From the NCBI GenBank assembly GCA_035296965.1, contig DATGZX010000209.1, forward strand, positions 1 through 37,280: a DNA stretch of 37,280 nt. The letters run 5' to 3'. The notes beneath the pieces were generated by a model that was not told the origin of the DNA, ran no database searches, and saw only the letters and a program-made list of their open reading frames with translations. Made by a program: the position numbers and the translations under genes. Below are positions 1 through 8,877 of the stretch, in pieces. Source of the stretch: DATGZX01 sp035296965. GTDB lineage: Bacteria; Planctomycetota; Planctomycetia; Gemmatales; Gemmataceae. Numbering within the stretch: position 1 is the first letter of the stretch; every line of letters starts with the position of its first letter.

Positions 1-225
1 TAGTCCTTTGGCGTTGACGGTTCAGAAGAAATGGGGCCGGAGACGCAAGCCGTGACCGAAGAGACCTTGTCTACCTTGCCGTCCGAACACCCAAAGCGAA
101 ACGCGCCACCTCTCTGGACCGTGCCTGCGCAGGCAAGCCGAGCAAACAGGCATGTTCTCCCGCCTTGTCCAGCGCGACGAGTCGTCCCAGGCGGCTATCC
201 GGCGAATGGTTAGCTCGCTTGGAAG

Positions 226-384
226 GCCCCCCACATCGACTACGCGTTTGCCGGTCACGCCGCGCTAATCGGTCGTCCCCAGGAGGGCTGGATCGCCGGC
301 GCCGAGGGCGGGGCTGCCCGCGAGCAGCGCCATAGTCTGTGCCGGACCGCCGTTGTTCTGCAGGGGGCCGAGCTTCGGGTCCTT
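226..384 (-). pseudogene. Remnant of a choice-of-anchor-Q / beta-helix type protein C-terminus
   Basis: Read on the minus strand from 384, the translation gives DPKLGPLQNNGGPAQTMALL followed by AGSPALGAGDP. This is the characteristic C-terminal signature of the choice-of-anchor Q domain found in large secreted planctomycete beta-helix proteins. A TAG at 265-267 stands where the family usually has the Gln of a DQRGV motif, and the frame then continues with RGVTGKRVVDVGG, matching the usual tail. No N-terminal part is present. The fragment directly abuts a cytochrome-like remnant upstream on the same strand. It is best read as a dead, truncated piece left by recombination. Confidence 0.6.
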
Positions 385-610
385 CCAGCCGCGTCGGCCT
401 TGTGGGCAATCTCGCGAGCCTGGGGAATGAAGTGCATGTAAAACGATCTGCCACCTCGTACATGCCGTGCCAGTGAGCGTAATCAGGAGCCATCATCGAG
501 GCCCTATGACGGGCGCGTCGGCCTTCGTGGTGCCGGAGGAGATACCAGGTCCATTCGATTTCTTCATCGAATTCTGCCTTGGTCAAAAGCTGCCATTCGT
601 GTGTCGGTCC
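385..610 (-). pseudogene. Frameshifted C-terminal remnant of a multihaem cytochrome c-like protein
   Basis: From 610 downward the minus strand encodes a piece containing RHHEGRRARH, MMAPDYAHWHGMYEVADRF and, after a frameshift, YMHFIPQAREIA. This resembles the C-terminal region of planctomycete multihaem (HAO/cytochrome c554-like) cytochromes, where a HHEGRRARxGAxMMxPDYxxWHGxYEV stretch is conserved. The shift falls in the A-run at 440-443 on the plus strand: one missing base moves the frame between DRF and YMHF. A TGA lies just upstream at 611-613 and no CxxCH motif is left, so nothing functional remains. The family assignment is from memory of sequence character, not a search. Confidence 0.5.
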
Positions 611-818
611 TCAGCGCGCTGGCCACCCCATCCTGCGCGCTTAGGTCGATGGGACCGCAGCACGCCACGGAGTCAAAGAACTGCACTCGGCGTGTAGGCC
701 CAGTCCATGCAATCGACATGGGCTTCGTCGCTTCGGCGCGCTATCCTGGCAGGGAGAAGGCAGAGCATCGGCTTCCAGAGACTCGATCCCGAGTCCACAA
801 GACTTGCGAGGATACCTC

Positions 819-1922
819 ATGTCCAAGCCATTAGCGGCATTTCTAATCTTCACGTGCTTGTTCAGAGAAACAGCTTTTGCGCAACCGCCGGTTCGCAAGT
901 TTGATGAACCCGGTTCCCCGCCTTTTAAGGTGCTGAAAACCGGCGAGAATCCGCCACTGGATGTGGACGGCAATTTTGTGATCGGCCCCGAATACAAACC
1001 CGCCCCTGAACGCAAGGTGATCGAAGGCGTTCCACAGGGGAAGGTGAAGCAGTTCACCATCGATTCGAAGGAGACCAAACTCTTCAATCCAGGGATTGCC
1101 CGAAACGTCTTCGGGAAGGTGGACCCGAAAAACCCCAAGACTCTTATCGTCGAAACCCACAGCATCGACTACAAGCGCCAGATCACCGTTTACATCCCTG
1201 CCCAGTATGTGGCGGGCACCCATGCGCCGTTTATGGTCTGCCACGACGGTCCCATGGGCAAACCGAACATGGAGCTACCGCGTATTCTTGACAACCTGAT
1301 CGCACAGAAGCGGGTGCCGCCAATGATTACCATCATGATCGCCAATGGTGGCGGCGATGCGCAGGGGCATGAGCGTGGCAAGGAATATGACACGATGTCC
1401 GGGATGTATGCGGATTACATCGAAACCGAGGTCCTGCCGCGCGTGGAGAAGAACTGTGACGTCAAGCTGACCAAGGACCCTGACGGCCGTGCAACCATGG
1501 GCAACAGTTCTGGCGGATCGGCCGCACTCATCATGGCCTGGTATCGCACGGATCTTTACCATCGCGTGCTGACCACCTCAGGCACCTTCGTGAACCAGCA
1601 ATGGCCCTTCAACCCCGAGACGCCCGCTGGCGCCTGGGACTTTCATGAAACGATCATTCCCAATAGTCCGCAGAAGCCCATCCGGATTTTCATCTCCGTG
1701 GGCGACCGGGATTTATTGAACCCCAATGTCATGCGCGACAACATGCACGACTGGGTCGAGGCCAACAACCGAATGGCCAAGGTGCTGAAGGCCAAGGGCT
1801 ATCATCACCATTATCTTTTCTGCCTGAACGCCGGCCACAGCGTTGGCAATGCCCAGGCGCAATTCCTACCTCACGCCATCGAATGGGTGTGGCAAGGGTA
1901 TGCGCGCAAGAAGAGCGAGTGA
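819..1922 (+). CDS. Secreted alpha/beta-hydrolase, enterochelin-esterase-like
   Basis: The 367-residue product is predicted to be an exported serine esterase. Residues 1-21 form a signal peptide ending in TAFA before QPP. The body has the putative-esterase (Esterase D/Fes-like) layout: an oxyanion segment around FMVCHDGPMG (138-147), a nucleophile elbow GNSSG at 228-232 with Ser230, a candidate acid in VGDRDL (Asp296 or Asp298), and His340 in NAGHS. The ATG at 819 is chosen because GAGG at 807-810 sits 8 bases upstream and the signal peptide then starts correctly; an in-frame TTG at 804 is an alternative. Fes-like proteins hydrolyse ester-bonded siderophores or sugar esters, but the substrate here cannot be told. 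The gene stands alone, with decayed sequence upstream and a convergent gene downstream. Confidence 0.85.
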   Translation: MSKPLAAFLIFTCLFRETAFAQPPVRKFDEPGSPPFKVLKTGENPPLDVDGNFVIGPEYKPAPERKVIEGVPQGKVKQFTIDSKETKLFNPGIARNVFGKVDPKNPKTLIVETHSIDYKRQITVYIPAQYVAGTHAPFMVCHDGPMGKPNMELPRILDNLIAQKRVPPMITIMIANGGGDAQGHERGKEYDTMSGMYADYIETEVLPRVEKNCDVKLTKDPDGRATMGNSSGGSAALIMAWYRTDLYHRVLTTSGTFVNQQWPFNPETPAGAWDFHETIIPNSPQKPIRIFISVGDRDLLNPNVMRDNMHDWVEANNRMAKVLKAKGYHHHYLFCLNAGHSVGNAQAQFLPHAIEWVWQGYARKKSE

Positions 1923-2108
1923 CTTGAGTCGCATAACCTCCTGACCGCCGATCGATGGCCCACGGGCTGGTCACCGAGGCGCTGAGGATTGGGCGCCACG
2001 GGGGACATCGAACGATTGGCAATTGGGTCGAGGGGACGGCTGCGCGCAACGGAAGGCCCCAAAACTTTGCACCGTCGTGTTCAGGCTGAAATGGCTGCGG
2101 GCAATAAG

Positions 2109-2555
2109 CTAACCCGACCCATTTTGTTCTTTTTCCACCGGTTGCCCCGCTTGTCGAAGTTGTTTGAGCTGATGGGAAATCTCCGCAAGACTGACGTTGA
2201 TTTGCCGTAATGTAGCGCGGCGGGACGAAAAAACCAGAAAAACCGTGCTGACGCATGCTGCCAATAGCGCTACAGCCGACGCGCCAAAGACCCACATAAG
2301 GTGCGTGATCAGCCAGGTGTCGCCGAAGCTGCCTCCTAAACGAACGTGCCAAGTGAATTGGTACATCCCAATGAAAAACAAAATAAGGCCGGGTGCTCCG
2401 ACAGCGAACAGAAGAAGAGTGATCGCCGCCCAGAACCGTACGCGAATTTCTTCCTGGCGGCTTATCTCTTGAGCCATTTGTCCGGCCCGAGAAGTTGGCG
2501 GCGCATGTTTGGCGATCAGCTCCTGCAGGGCCTTTATCAGCTCCCGTTCGCTCAT
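2109..2555 (-). CDS. Two-TM membrane protein coupled to an ECF sigma factor
   Basis: The 148-residue product has a charged N-terminal helix (1-40), two membrane segments (about 41-66 and 84-110) and a C-terminal amphipathic coiled-coil stretch (113-135). I do not recognise a named family. Its ATG overlaps the TGA of the upstream sigma gene as ATGA (2552-2555), so the two are translationally coupled. Planctomycete ECF sigma genes are often followed by a membrane-bound regulator, so an anti-sigma role is a reasonable inference, but no zinc-binding anti-sigma motif (HxxxCxxC) is present. It runs convergently towards the esterase gene, 186 bases away. Confidence 0.75.
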   Translation of the reverse strand: MSERELIKALQELIAKHAPPTSRAGQMAQEISRQEEIRVRFWAAITLLLFAVGAPGLILFFIGMYQFTWHVRLGGSFGDTWLITHLMWVFGASAVALLAACVSTVFLVFSSRRATLRQINVSLAEISHQLKQLRQAGQPVEKEQNGSG

Positions 2556-3097
2556 GTCTCTGCTCTCCTTTCCATCGCTTTTCGCAAAGCGATTTTGGCG
2601 TAATGAATCCGCGAGCGCACCGTGCCGAGCTGGCTGGCCGTGACACGGGCAATCTCCTCGTAGCTCATTTCTTCGATGAACCGGAGCAGCAACACTTCGC
2701 ACTGTTCGGGCGGCAGATGGTCCAATGCCGCGTGGACCTTCTCGGCGTCCTCGGCGGAAAAATCTTCATCCTCCTTGTCGGCAACGTCGATGCCCTCGAT
2801 GCTTCCGGGTAGATGCCGCTCTTGGCGCAGATGACGGTATGCGCGACGCCGGGCAATCTGGTAGAGCCAACCGGCGAACGCGCCTGGGTCAGCCAGTTTC
2901 CCGATGCCTCGAAAGACGTCCAGCCACACTTCCTGAGACAAGTCATCGCCTTGGTGGCCGTCACGAAGCATTTTCTTCAAAAAGTATCTTAGCCCTGGCT
3001 GAAACAGCTCAATCAGCTCTTCAAAGGCGGCTCGGTCTCCGCTCTGAAAGCGGATCACCAAGACACTTCTGTAAATCCGGTCAGCGGTCTGGGCCAT
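2552..3097 (-). CDS. ECF-type RNA polymerase sigma factor
   Basis: The 181-residue protein has both ECF sigma regions. Region 2 (about 24-94) includes DDLSQEVWLDVFRGIGKL and GWLYQIARRRAYRHLR, typical for core binding and -10 recognition. Region 4 (about 118-172) includes LPPEQCEVLLLRF and the helix-turn-helix MSYEEIARVTASQLGTVRSR for -35 recognition. The start at 3097 is chosen because GGAAGG lies six bases upstream; two further in-frame starts exist up to 3136. Extra-cytoplasmic-function sigmas redirect RNA polymerase to a small regulon, usually under control of a co-transcribed partner. Here the partner is the coupled two-TM protein immediately downstream. The regulon is unknown. Confidence 0.9.
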   Translation of the reverse strand: MAQTADRIYRSVLVIRFQSGDRAAFEELIELFQPGLRYFLKKMLRDGHQGDDLSQEVWLDVFRGIGKLADPGAFAGWLYQIARRRAYRHLRQERHLPGSIEGIDVADKEDEDFSAEDAEKVHAALDHLPPEQCEVLLLRFIEEMSYEEIARVTASQLGTVRSRIHYAKIALRKAMERRAET

Positions 3098-3506
3098 TCG
3101 CGGCCTTCCGAACATCAAAAGTAGCCGACTACACAAGATAGGTGCGCGCTGAAAGCGAAAAGTTCAAAGCAATTGTGCTATTTCCCGAGAACCTGTCGCG
3201 AAAGAGCCGCGACTCGACCGTCACCAGGCATCGACCTGGATCGGCAACGACGCTTGCGCGCGGAGGTCCGCCACACTCCGCGCATACCGCAATTCCGCCA
3301 ATCTACGGCGGTCACATCGACAAGCGCAGGCAAGTCGATGTCCACTGCGCGCATCGGTCCGAAACACCGAAGTGTTTGCGGGCGCAAGCCTGCACGAGTC
3401 GACGACTCCTCGGCCTATGCCTCTTGATCTCGATTCTACGCCGGCGTTGAGAAGGGAGCCATTTAGTGCGGTTTGGAGCCATCATCGACGGCGAGAGAGG
3501 ATTAAC
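3098..3506. other. Divergent intergenic region without a recognised gene
   Basis: About 400 bases separate the minus-strand sigma gene from the plus-strand small gene at 3507. Short open frames here overlap each other and show no family signature or good ribosome-binding site. The region should carry the promoters of both flanking genes, but I could not identify them with confidence. A short partial repeat, GGAGCCAT, occurs at about 3455 and 3475. Confidence 0.4.
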
Positions 3507-3755
3507 ATGGAGCCGTATTTTGGGGAAGAGTTTGCCAAACGCATCAATCTCGGAGGCGCGAGATTGAAGGAATTGGCCGAGTATTGTTCAGCCGCAGAAT
3601 TCAAGTGCTTCCTGCTCGGTTTACATGCCGCCCGGCTAAGGCTCTGGGAGGAATCGGGAGCCCATGTTCCTGATGTGATTTTGAAAAATGAACGAAAACT
3701 GTACGACAAGGCCATGAACGAAGCCGTGAAATTACTAAGAGAAGAGCACAGGTAG
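3507..3755 (+). CDS. Small hypothetical protein, 82 residues
   Basis: The product is soluble and predominantly helical, with an LKELAEYCSAAEFKCFLLGL stretch and a basic C-terminus. I do not recognise it. The ATG at 3507 is supported by a GAGAGG about 8-10 bases upstream, and the codon use looks like a real gene. It stands alone between the divergent sigma gene and a DinB remnant on the opposite strand. Nothing in the sequence points to a function. Confidence 0.55.
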   Translation: MEPYFGEEFAKRINLGGARLKELAEYCSAAEFKCFLLGLHAARLRLWEESGAHVPDVILKNERKLYDKAMNEAVKLLREEHR

Positions 3756-3806
3756 CATGTCCGGGCTTTCCTGGCTCACAGTGGGTCTGTTAAGTATATC
3801 ATTCCG

Positions 3807-3982
3807 TTCCCAAATGTTGTGACGGCCTTCGCCTGGCCGCCACACCGCCGTCGCTGCCTCCACGCCGCGAATCGAGCCGCGCAGGTTCGCCCCATGCCAA
3901 GACTTGCGGTCGTAAGCCTGGTCGATGACCTGAAGGAGCAAATCGATGTCCGGAGCACTCTTCGCGACGAATTCCCTGTGCC
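3807..3982 (-). pseudogene. DinB-like fragment, truncated at both ends
   Basis: Below the ThuA gene on the same strand, the translation reads DQAYDRKSWHGANLRGSIRG and then AVWRPGEGRHNIWE. This matches the N-terminal part of DinB/DUF664-like four-helix proteins (WHGPNLRGxLRG and WRPAPGRHNIWE). No usable start codon exists in frame: the first candidate is a TTG at 3941, already inside the homologous part. The similarity stops at about 3807 and the rest of the fold, with its metal-binding histidines, is absent. It is a leftover of a deleted gene. Confidence 0.6.
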
Positions 3983-4837
3983 TTACTTCCCGGGCCCGCT
4001 CGCCTCCTCCAGCAGCACTTTCTTGGCCGGTTTCAGATGCGCTTCATCAAGTTTATCGATGGACCAAAGGAGACCGCGCGTTACGAGGTCGAGATAATGG
4101 GCGTCCGCCACGGTGTCATTGTTATGCCCCAGCGTCGTTGCAAAGACGCGCGTCTTCTTGTTGTAGAGATTGGTCCAGACGACGACGCTATCCCGCGATC
4201 CCTGCTTGCCACGCGCTAGGGCGTGAGCCGTGTTCAGGAGCTTGCCAGCGCTGTTGTTGTAAAGTTCTTCGTTGGCGGTGGTCCAATTCTCCAAACCTTT
4301 GGTAACCGGACTTTCCTTATCCACAAAGCTGACGGCAATCGGCCGCTGCGACCCGTGACCAGTCGATTGCAATCCCGTAAACTCGAACCACGGCGTCACC
4401 GCCTTGGGAAAGCCTTCGCTACGGTAGCAGTGCATGCCGCAGTGCAATACAACTCCCGGCAGCCCTTTGCGATGTGAATCGAGAATGCGGTTGATGACCG
4501 TTAGGTCCGTGACGTCGGCCGAGCATTCATCGTGAACAACGACGTCGAACCCCTCGGCCCAGTCCGCTTTTTCGTAAACAGGGTTCACGTGCGAGGTGGT
4601 CGTGTCGGGATCGTAGGCGATCGTCCATTGAACGTTGGCGCGTGCAGAGATGCCCTTGGTAAGAATGTCCTTCTGCTTTGCATAATCGTGGCAGCAGCCG
4701 CCGACAACCAGAAGAGCGCGAATCGGCCTGGAATCGTTGTCGGCAGCGGCCGTAGCACCGGGTGACAGGCCAACCATTAGCGCGCACGGCATTGCGATGC
4801 CCGCCGTCAGCCGAATCCAACAGGGCAAGCGTGTCAT
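3983..4837 (-). CDS. Secreted ThuA-like domain protein
   Basis: The 284-residue product begins with a signal peptide (1 to about 31, ending ATAAA). It continues with a ThuA-like glutamine-amidotransferase fold: RALLVVGGCCHDY (40-52), a strand and turn GFDVVVHDECSADV (96-109), GVVLHCGMHCYR (128-139) and a C-terminal TTLGHNNDTVADAHYLDLVTRGLLW segment in which the conserved GH and the D...F/Y...RGxLW signature are visible. ThuA-domain proteins are abundant in planctomycetes, where they are often attached to sugar-metabolism or membrane-bound dehydrogenase genes. The enzymatic activity of this group is not established. The length is normal for the family, and no operon partner is present. Confidence 0.85.
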   Translation of the reverse strand: MTRLPCWIRLTAGIAMPCALMVGLSPGATAAADNDSRPIRALLVVGGCCHDYAKQKDILTKGISARANVQWTIAYDPDTTTSHVNPVYEKADWAEGFDVVVHDECSADVTDLTVINRILDSHRKGLPGVVLHCGMHCYRSEGFPKAVTPWFEFTGLQSTGHGSQRPIAVSFVDKESPVTKGLENWTTANEELYNNSAGKLLNTAHALARGKQGSRDSVVVWTNLYNKKTRVFATTLGHNNDTVADAHYLDLVTRGLLWSIDKLDEAHLKPAKKVLLEEASGPGK

Positions 4838-5123
4838 CGCGGGTTCTCCATGGTGTTGGTGCAGAAAGGCCTTTGCCGATTGGACACCGTCCGCCGACCC
4901 GCGTCAAGGATTTCTAACACCCATGATTTAGGTATGAATTGCCTCTTGTCCCTTACCTTGTCGCGCCATCCTCAGCTACGCTCAATGACTGCTGCCGTGC
5001 GGCCCCGCTGGTTAGGTGCACCTACGCCAGAATGGCCTGCGCATCGTGGAAGTGACGGACTGGCCACCGTTGTTCGACCTGGCTGCCGGCAACGCGACGT
5101 GCGCAAACGTGGCGAACAGAGGG
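4838..5123. other. Spacer between chromosomal ThuA gene and phage packaging module
   Basis: These 286 bases hold no convincing gene. This is the place where the phage-derived minus-strand operon (5124-9107) stops and ordinary chromosomal genes begin, so a mobile-element boundary could lie here. I looked for a copy of the 3' part of the tRNA-Arg gene and did not find one. Confidence 0.3.
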
Positions 5124-6566
5124 CTACGTTTCGGAGGCCTCGGCGTCCTTTTCCACAGGCCGTGCCTCGCCAGCAGCTTGCGCGGCCTTGGCGGCGATGT
5201 CCTTCACCTCCTGAAGGGTGTATTCTTTGCCATCACGCAAGACACGCACCTTGCCGGGGAGGCCAACAAACCGCACATAGCGCTCGACGATGATGTCGGC
5301 GTACAACGTGTCGAGTTCCATTAAGAAGGCCCGTCGCCCCGTTTGCTCCGCAGCGACAAGTGTGGAACCACTTCCTCCAAACAAATCCAGGACGTTTTGC
5401 CCGGGCCGGGACGAGTACTGCATGGCCCGCGAGGCCAGCTCGACGGGTTTCTCGGTCAAGTGGATCATATTCTGCGGGTTCACCTTCTTGATGTCCCAGA
5501 GGTCGTAAGCGTTTGGGGGCCCGTAGAACTTGTGGCCGGCGCCTTCCTTCCAACCGTAATACGCAATCTCAAAACATCCCATGAAGTCCTTCCTGGTTAG
5601 CACGGGATGCATTTTGTTCCAGATGATCCCCTGCGAAAAGTACAGCCCGCACTTCTTGAGCACAGGTGGGTAATTACCGAGGTTGGCGTACCCGCCCCAG
5701 ATGTAGAATGACCCGCCCGGCACCAGCACGCGGGCCATGTTGCCGAACCATGCATGCAACATCTCATCAAAAGCCTCGTCGGTAACGAAGTCGTTCTCGA
5801 GCGGGCGATCCTTGGCCCGCAACTTCTTCTGCGTCGGTTTGGATTTCTCCGGATGCCTGGCCAGATCGAATCCCTGGTGATGCCGGTTTTCCATCTCCCT
5901 CGCCGAGGGAAACGAGCTTAGCCCGGCGGCAATGGCGTTATTACTCCGGGGCTCGACGCGGACGTTGTAAGGCGGGTCTGTGTTGACCAGGTGGATTTCC
6001 GCCCCGTCCAGCAGCCGATCGACATTTTCGGGTTTGCGGCTGTCCGCACAAAGCAACCGATGATTGCCCAGGATGTAGAGGTCGCCTGGCAGCGTGGCGG
6101 CTGCGTCTGGAGCGCTCGGGATGTCGTCGGGATCAACCAGGCCGGTACTCTCGGGGCCAAGGAGATGATGCTCCACAGCGAGGTTGTCGAGCATCTCCTT
6201 CACGGCCAAGTTTTCGACATCGACCTCGCGCATCAGCTTGGCGAGCGCTTCCTTGTCCGCCTGGGCCATTGCTGAGAGCGGGTCGTAGGTCAGAAGCAGT
6301 TTCTCTGCTTCCTGCTCGTTCACGTTCAGCACAAGCACCGGGACCATCGCATCCGGCGTCGTCTCTGCCCGCAAGTGGCCGTCAATCAGCATCAGGCCGT
6401 GTTCGGTTTCGCGGACCAGACAGGCGCCCGCATAGCCGATTTCGGCCAGCACGCCCTTGAGGGCGTCCCTCTGGGCTTGCGGATGCGTCCGCCAGTTTTT
6501 GGGATGGGGCAACAGCTCGGACGCCGGCACCCGGTCAAACCTTATGATGCGGTCACGAATTTTCAT
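5124..6566 (-). CDS. ParB-like nuclease domain fused to a DNA adenine/cytosine-N4 methyltransferase
   Basis: The 480-residue protein has an N-terminal ParB/Srx-like domain (about 6-125), including RVPASELLPHPKNWRTHP and the LIDGHLRAE motif at 60-68. It is followed by an amino-methyltransferase domain: catalytic motif IV as TDPPY (196-200), the TEKPVEL segment (371-377) and the SAM-binding motif I as DLFGGSGST (394-402). Motif IV preceding motif I is the beta-class order. Such fusions are common in phages and prophages next to terminase genes, where they methylate phage DNA, possibly protecting it. The ATG at 6566 is preferred (GGAG upstream); a GTG at 6620 would add 18 residues outside the ParB homology. 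It is the last gene of the packaging operon, 99 bases after terL. Confidence 0.9.
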   Translation of the reverse strand: MKIRDRIIRFDRVPASELLPHPKNWRTHPQAQRDALKGVLAEIGYAGACLVRETEHGLMLIDGHLRAETTPDAMVPVLVLNVNEQEAEKLLLTYDPLSAMAQADKEALAKLMREVDVENLAVKEMLDNLAVEHHLLGPESTGLVDPDDIPSAPDAAATLPGDLYILGNHRLLCADSRKPENVDRLLDGAEIHLVNTDPPYNVRVEPRSNNAIAAGLSSFPSAREMENRHHQGFDLARHPEKSKPTQKKLRAKDRPLENDFVTDEAFDEMLHAWFGNMARVLVPGGSFYIWGGYANLGNYPPVLKKCGLYFSQGIIWNKMHPVLTRKDFMGCFEIAYYGWKEGAGHKFYGPPNAYDLWDIKKVNPQNMIHLTEKPVELASRAMQYSSRPGQNVLDLFGGSGSTLVAAEQTGRRAFLMELDTLYADIIVERYVRFVGLPGKVRVLRDGKEYTLQEVKDIAAKAAQAAGEARPVEKDAEASET

Positions 6567-6665
6567 GGTCTCTGCTCCGGAAGGCGAAGGATCGCCAAGT
6601 AAGGTATCGTCGAACTCCACTCGATCACAACGTAGCTTCGCGCACCGATCGTCCGGGCGGAGCGC

Positions 6666-8384
6666 TCAATCCGGCGGGAAGTAAACCTCGACGCCGTCGA
6701 TGTTGTAAGTTTCGCCGGCCCCGGTGTCGAGGTAGGGATTCGGGCTGCATAGCAACTCTCCCTCGATCGGCCTGGCGGCAACTGAGGTTTCCTGAACCAA
6801 CATGCCCACGTGCCCCATGCAGTCGGCTTGGTCGAGGAACGTACCGTTCGGAAACATCAGCAACTCATCTTCGAACGCGGCTACCCAACTGGCCCCGTTT
6901 CGGTGCCATACCTTGCCGTTTTCGTACATGGTGGCGATGGCGACAGCACGTTGCTCTTTACTGCCGGTTGCCTTGAGTGACCGAAACGGGTGCCCCGCGG
7001 CCGCCCCTGTTTGCAACAGTCCGATGCCGCTGGCCGCTTCTTCGACTGCTTGGTACAGCAGCGGACAGGGCCACGGCTTCATGGACCCGCGATGCAAGAA
7101 CGCACGGGATTGCGGATCGAACACGGCCTCCCCGACGCGCATCTCCATCAAAGCGCCGAACTGTTCGGGAACCTCCAAGCGCTGCCGCCAGACGTGGTAG
7201 ACCAAGACGTCATTCTTCGGAGTGACGGCGACGGTGACCACGGCAGTAAAAGCTGCGGTGTCCGTAGCCTTCAGAGCGGTGTCGATGACCTGGAACCAAC
7301 GGCATTCCTCGAAACGGAATCGCCGCGTTTCGCCGGTTTCTCCCATGGGCAAAACGAATTCACGCATGAGAAATCGCTGGCCGTCGTGCTCTTGCAGGCG
7401 TTCGTCTGTATAGAAGTAATGAAAGCATGCCCGCTTGAAAATGGCTCCCTCCGGGGGACTGGGCTTTTGTTGATAGATCGCGCTGAACATATACGCCGAG
7501 GTCGCACGCTCCTTTTCGAGGTATTCCCGGCTGAACCGCTCGGGCCAGAGGGCTTCGCCTTCTTGCCTGGGGTCGTGCTCGCTAGCTTCCTCTCTGTCGC
7601 ACAAGCCCTGATACATGACGACGTGCCATTGTTCGGCGTTCGGGTTTTCCTTGGCCATGCGCAATAGCCGGCCGGCCAAGTCGTCCTCGTGCCAGCGCGT
7701 CATAACGATAAGGATCCGTCCCAGATCCGAACGCATGCGCCTCTTGAAAACGTTCGTGTACCAATCCCATACGTGCTTGCGATGAACCGGGCTGTCTGCC
7801 TCCTGCCTGTTCTTGAACACATCATCGATAATGCCGAAGTCCATCGATTTACCGGTGATCGGCCCGTCCACGCCGGCGCATCGGTACACGCCACGTTTGC
7901 CGACGACATTGAACTCCTTGCTGGAGCGCTTCCAGGAACCACGGTGTTTCTTGGCGACGCCCTTCCCCAGGAGTGGCGACCCGGGGAACACGCGCCGGTA
8001 TTCGTCAGAGTCCATCACCAGTTGCACGTCGCGGTTCATGTCCTCGGCGAGGCTTGCACCGTATGAGCACGCAACTAGGGCGGCGTCCGGATGTTTCCCC
8101 AGGATGTACGCCGGCAGGAGCCTCGAGGCCGTTTCCGATTTGCCGTGCTGCACCGGCAGGAAGATCATCACCCGGGTCAGGTCCCCGTTCACCCAGCGTT
8201 CAAGCACCGACGCAATCTCTTCATGAAACCACGCGAACAAGAACCAGGGACGAACGTAGGAAATGAATTTGCGGAAGGAGGATCGCGCACTCCGGACCGC
8301 TTCTTCGCGGCGAAGCATCTCCAGGTACATGGCGTCCAGATCAGGATCGACTGGCGATGGCTCGCTCTCGATCAGCGATGGCAT
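6666..8384 (-). CDS. terL: Phage terminase large subunit
   Basis: The 572-residue protein is a complete terminase large subunit, the motor that pumps DNA into procapsids and cuts it. The ATPase part shows a Walker A variant LPVQHGKSE (76-84), Walker B DFGIIDDVF (182-190) and the coupling motif MTRWHEDD (228-235). The C-terminal RNaseH-like nuclease begins near FQVIDTALKATDTAAF, with an Asp in the first strand. The start at 8384 is set by GAGGAG seven bases upstream, which lies inside the end of terS, so the genes overlap by 44 bases. The gene appears intact, which is notable because no portal or capsid gene follows it. Confidence 0.93.
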   Translation of the reverse strand: MPSLIESEPSPVDPDLDAMYLEMLRREEAVRSARSSFRKFISYVRPWFLFAWFHEEIASVLERWVNGDLTRVMIFLPVQHGKSETASRLLPAYILGKHPDAALVACSYGASLAEDMNRDVQLVMDSDEYRRVFPGSPLLGKGVAKKHRGSWKRSSKEFNVVGKRGVYRCAGVDGPITGKSMDFGIIDDVFKNRQEADSPVHRKHVWDWYTNVFKRRMRSDLGRILIVMTRWHEDDLAGRLLRMAKENPNAEQWHVVMYQGLCDREEASEHDPRQEGEALWPERFSREYLEKERATSAYMFSAIYQQKPSPPEGAIFKRACFHYFYTDERLQEHDGQRFLMREFVLPMGETGETRRFRFEECRWFQVIDTALKATDTAAFTAVVTVAVTPKNDVLVYHVWRQRLEVPEQFGALMEMRVGEAVFDPQSRAFLHRGSMKPWPCPLLYQAVEEAASGIGLLQTGAAAGHPFRSLKATGSKEQRAVAIATMYENGKVWHRNGASWVAAFEDELLMFPNGTFLDQADCMGHVGMLVQETSVAARPIEGELLCSPNPYLDTGAGETYNIDGVEVYFPPD

Positions 8385-8877
8385 TTCGCAACTCCTCATC
8401 GCTCATGGAGGCAATGTCTATGGCTGGTGGCAGGACGCGCTCCCCATCCTTGCCCGTGATCTGGCGTTCGTCGCGCCGACGCCAATGGATCGAGTGCCGA
8501 CGTTCCAGGAACCAGGCATCCGCTTGCCAATCCGGGCGAGAGTACTTTTCTCGATGAACCTGCGTGCCGTCACTCCTCGTGATGGTTTCCCGAGCAATCA
8601 CGTCGCCACCCCGGGCAGCTTGGCGGATGCGGGCCAGTGAGAGCATTTCGCCCTCTGCTTTCGCCTTCTGAACTGCGGTCGCAAATGCTGCATATATCGG
8701 CTGGGTCTTTCGGCCGGCCGTTTCCTTGTTGAGACCGCGTCGGAGCCACTCGTTGAAGGTCGATACAGAGATGCCGCATTGCCGGCAAACCACGCTGTAG
8801 TAGTTTCCAGCTCGTATCAACTCGCAGAGCCTATCTTGCAGCTCCTTGGTCAGCTTGGGTTTGCGTCCCGCCTTCAT
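8341..8877 (-). CDS. terS: Terminase small subunit-like DNA-binding protein
   Basis: The 178-residue protein opens with GRKPKLTKELQDRLCELI and a helix-turn-helix (about 8-48: AGNYYSVVCRQCGISVSTFNEWL), as in phage small terminases and IS-like HTH proteins. A helical middle follows (AAFATAVQKAKAEGEMLSL), then a segment ending in DWQADAWFLERRHSIHW, typical of this TerS type (WFLERR...W). It recognises packaging sites and delivers DNA to TerL. Its ATG overlaps the stop of the ParB-like gene as ATGA (8874-8877), and its 3' end overlaps terL. The overlap chain shows a tightly coupled operon. Confidence 0.85.
   Translation of the reverse strand: MKAGRKPKLTKELQDRLCELIRAGNYYSVVCRQCGISVSTFNEWLRRGLNKETAGRKTQPIYAAFATAVQKAKAEGEMLSLARIRQAARGGDVIARETITRSDGTQVHREKYSRPDWQADAWFLERRHSIHWRRRDERQITGKDGERVLPPAIDIASMSDEELRNAIADRERAIASRS

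Noticed and set aside
1709..1732. Similarity of GGGATTTATTGAACCCC to the tRNA-Arg 3' part, possible second attachment site
   Set aside because: It lies inside the conserved esterase acid motif and carries a three-base insertion relative to the tRNA, so it is a chance match.
1729..2652. Long minus-strand open frame of 307 codons
   Set aside because: It overlaps the esterase end and the coupled membrane gene in other frames, has no family signature and is arginine/serine-rich in the manner of a shadow frame.
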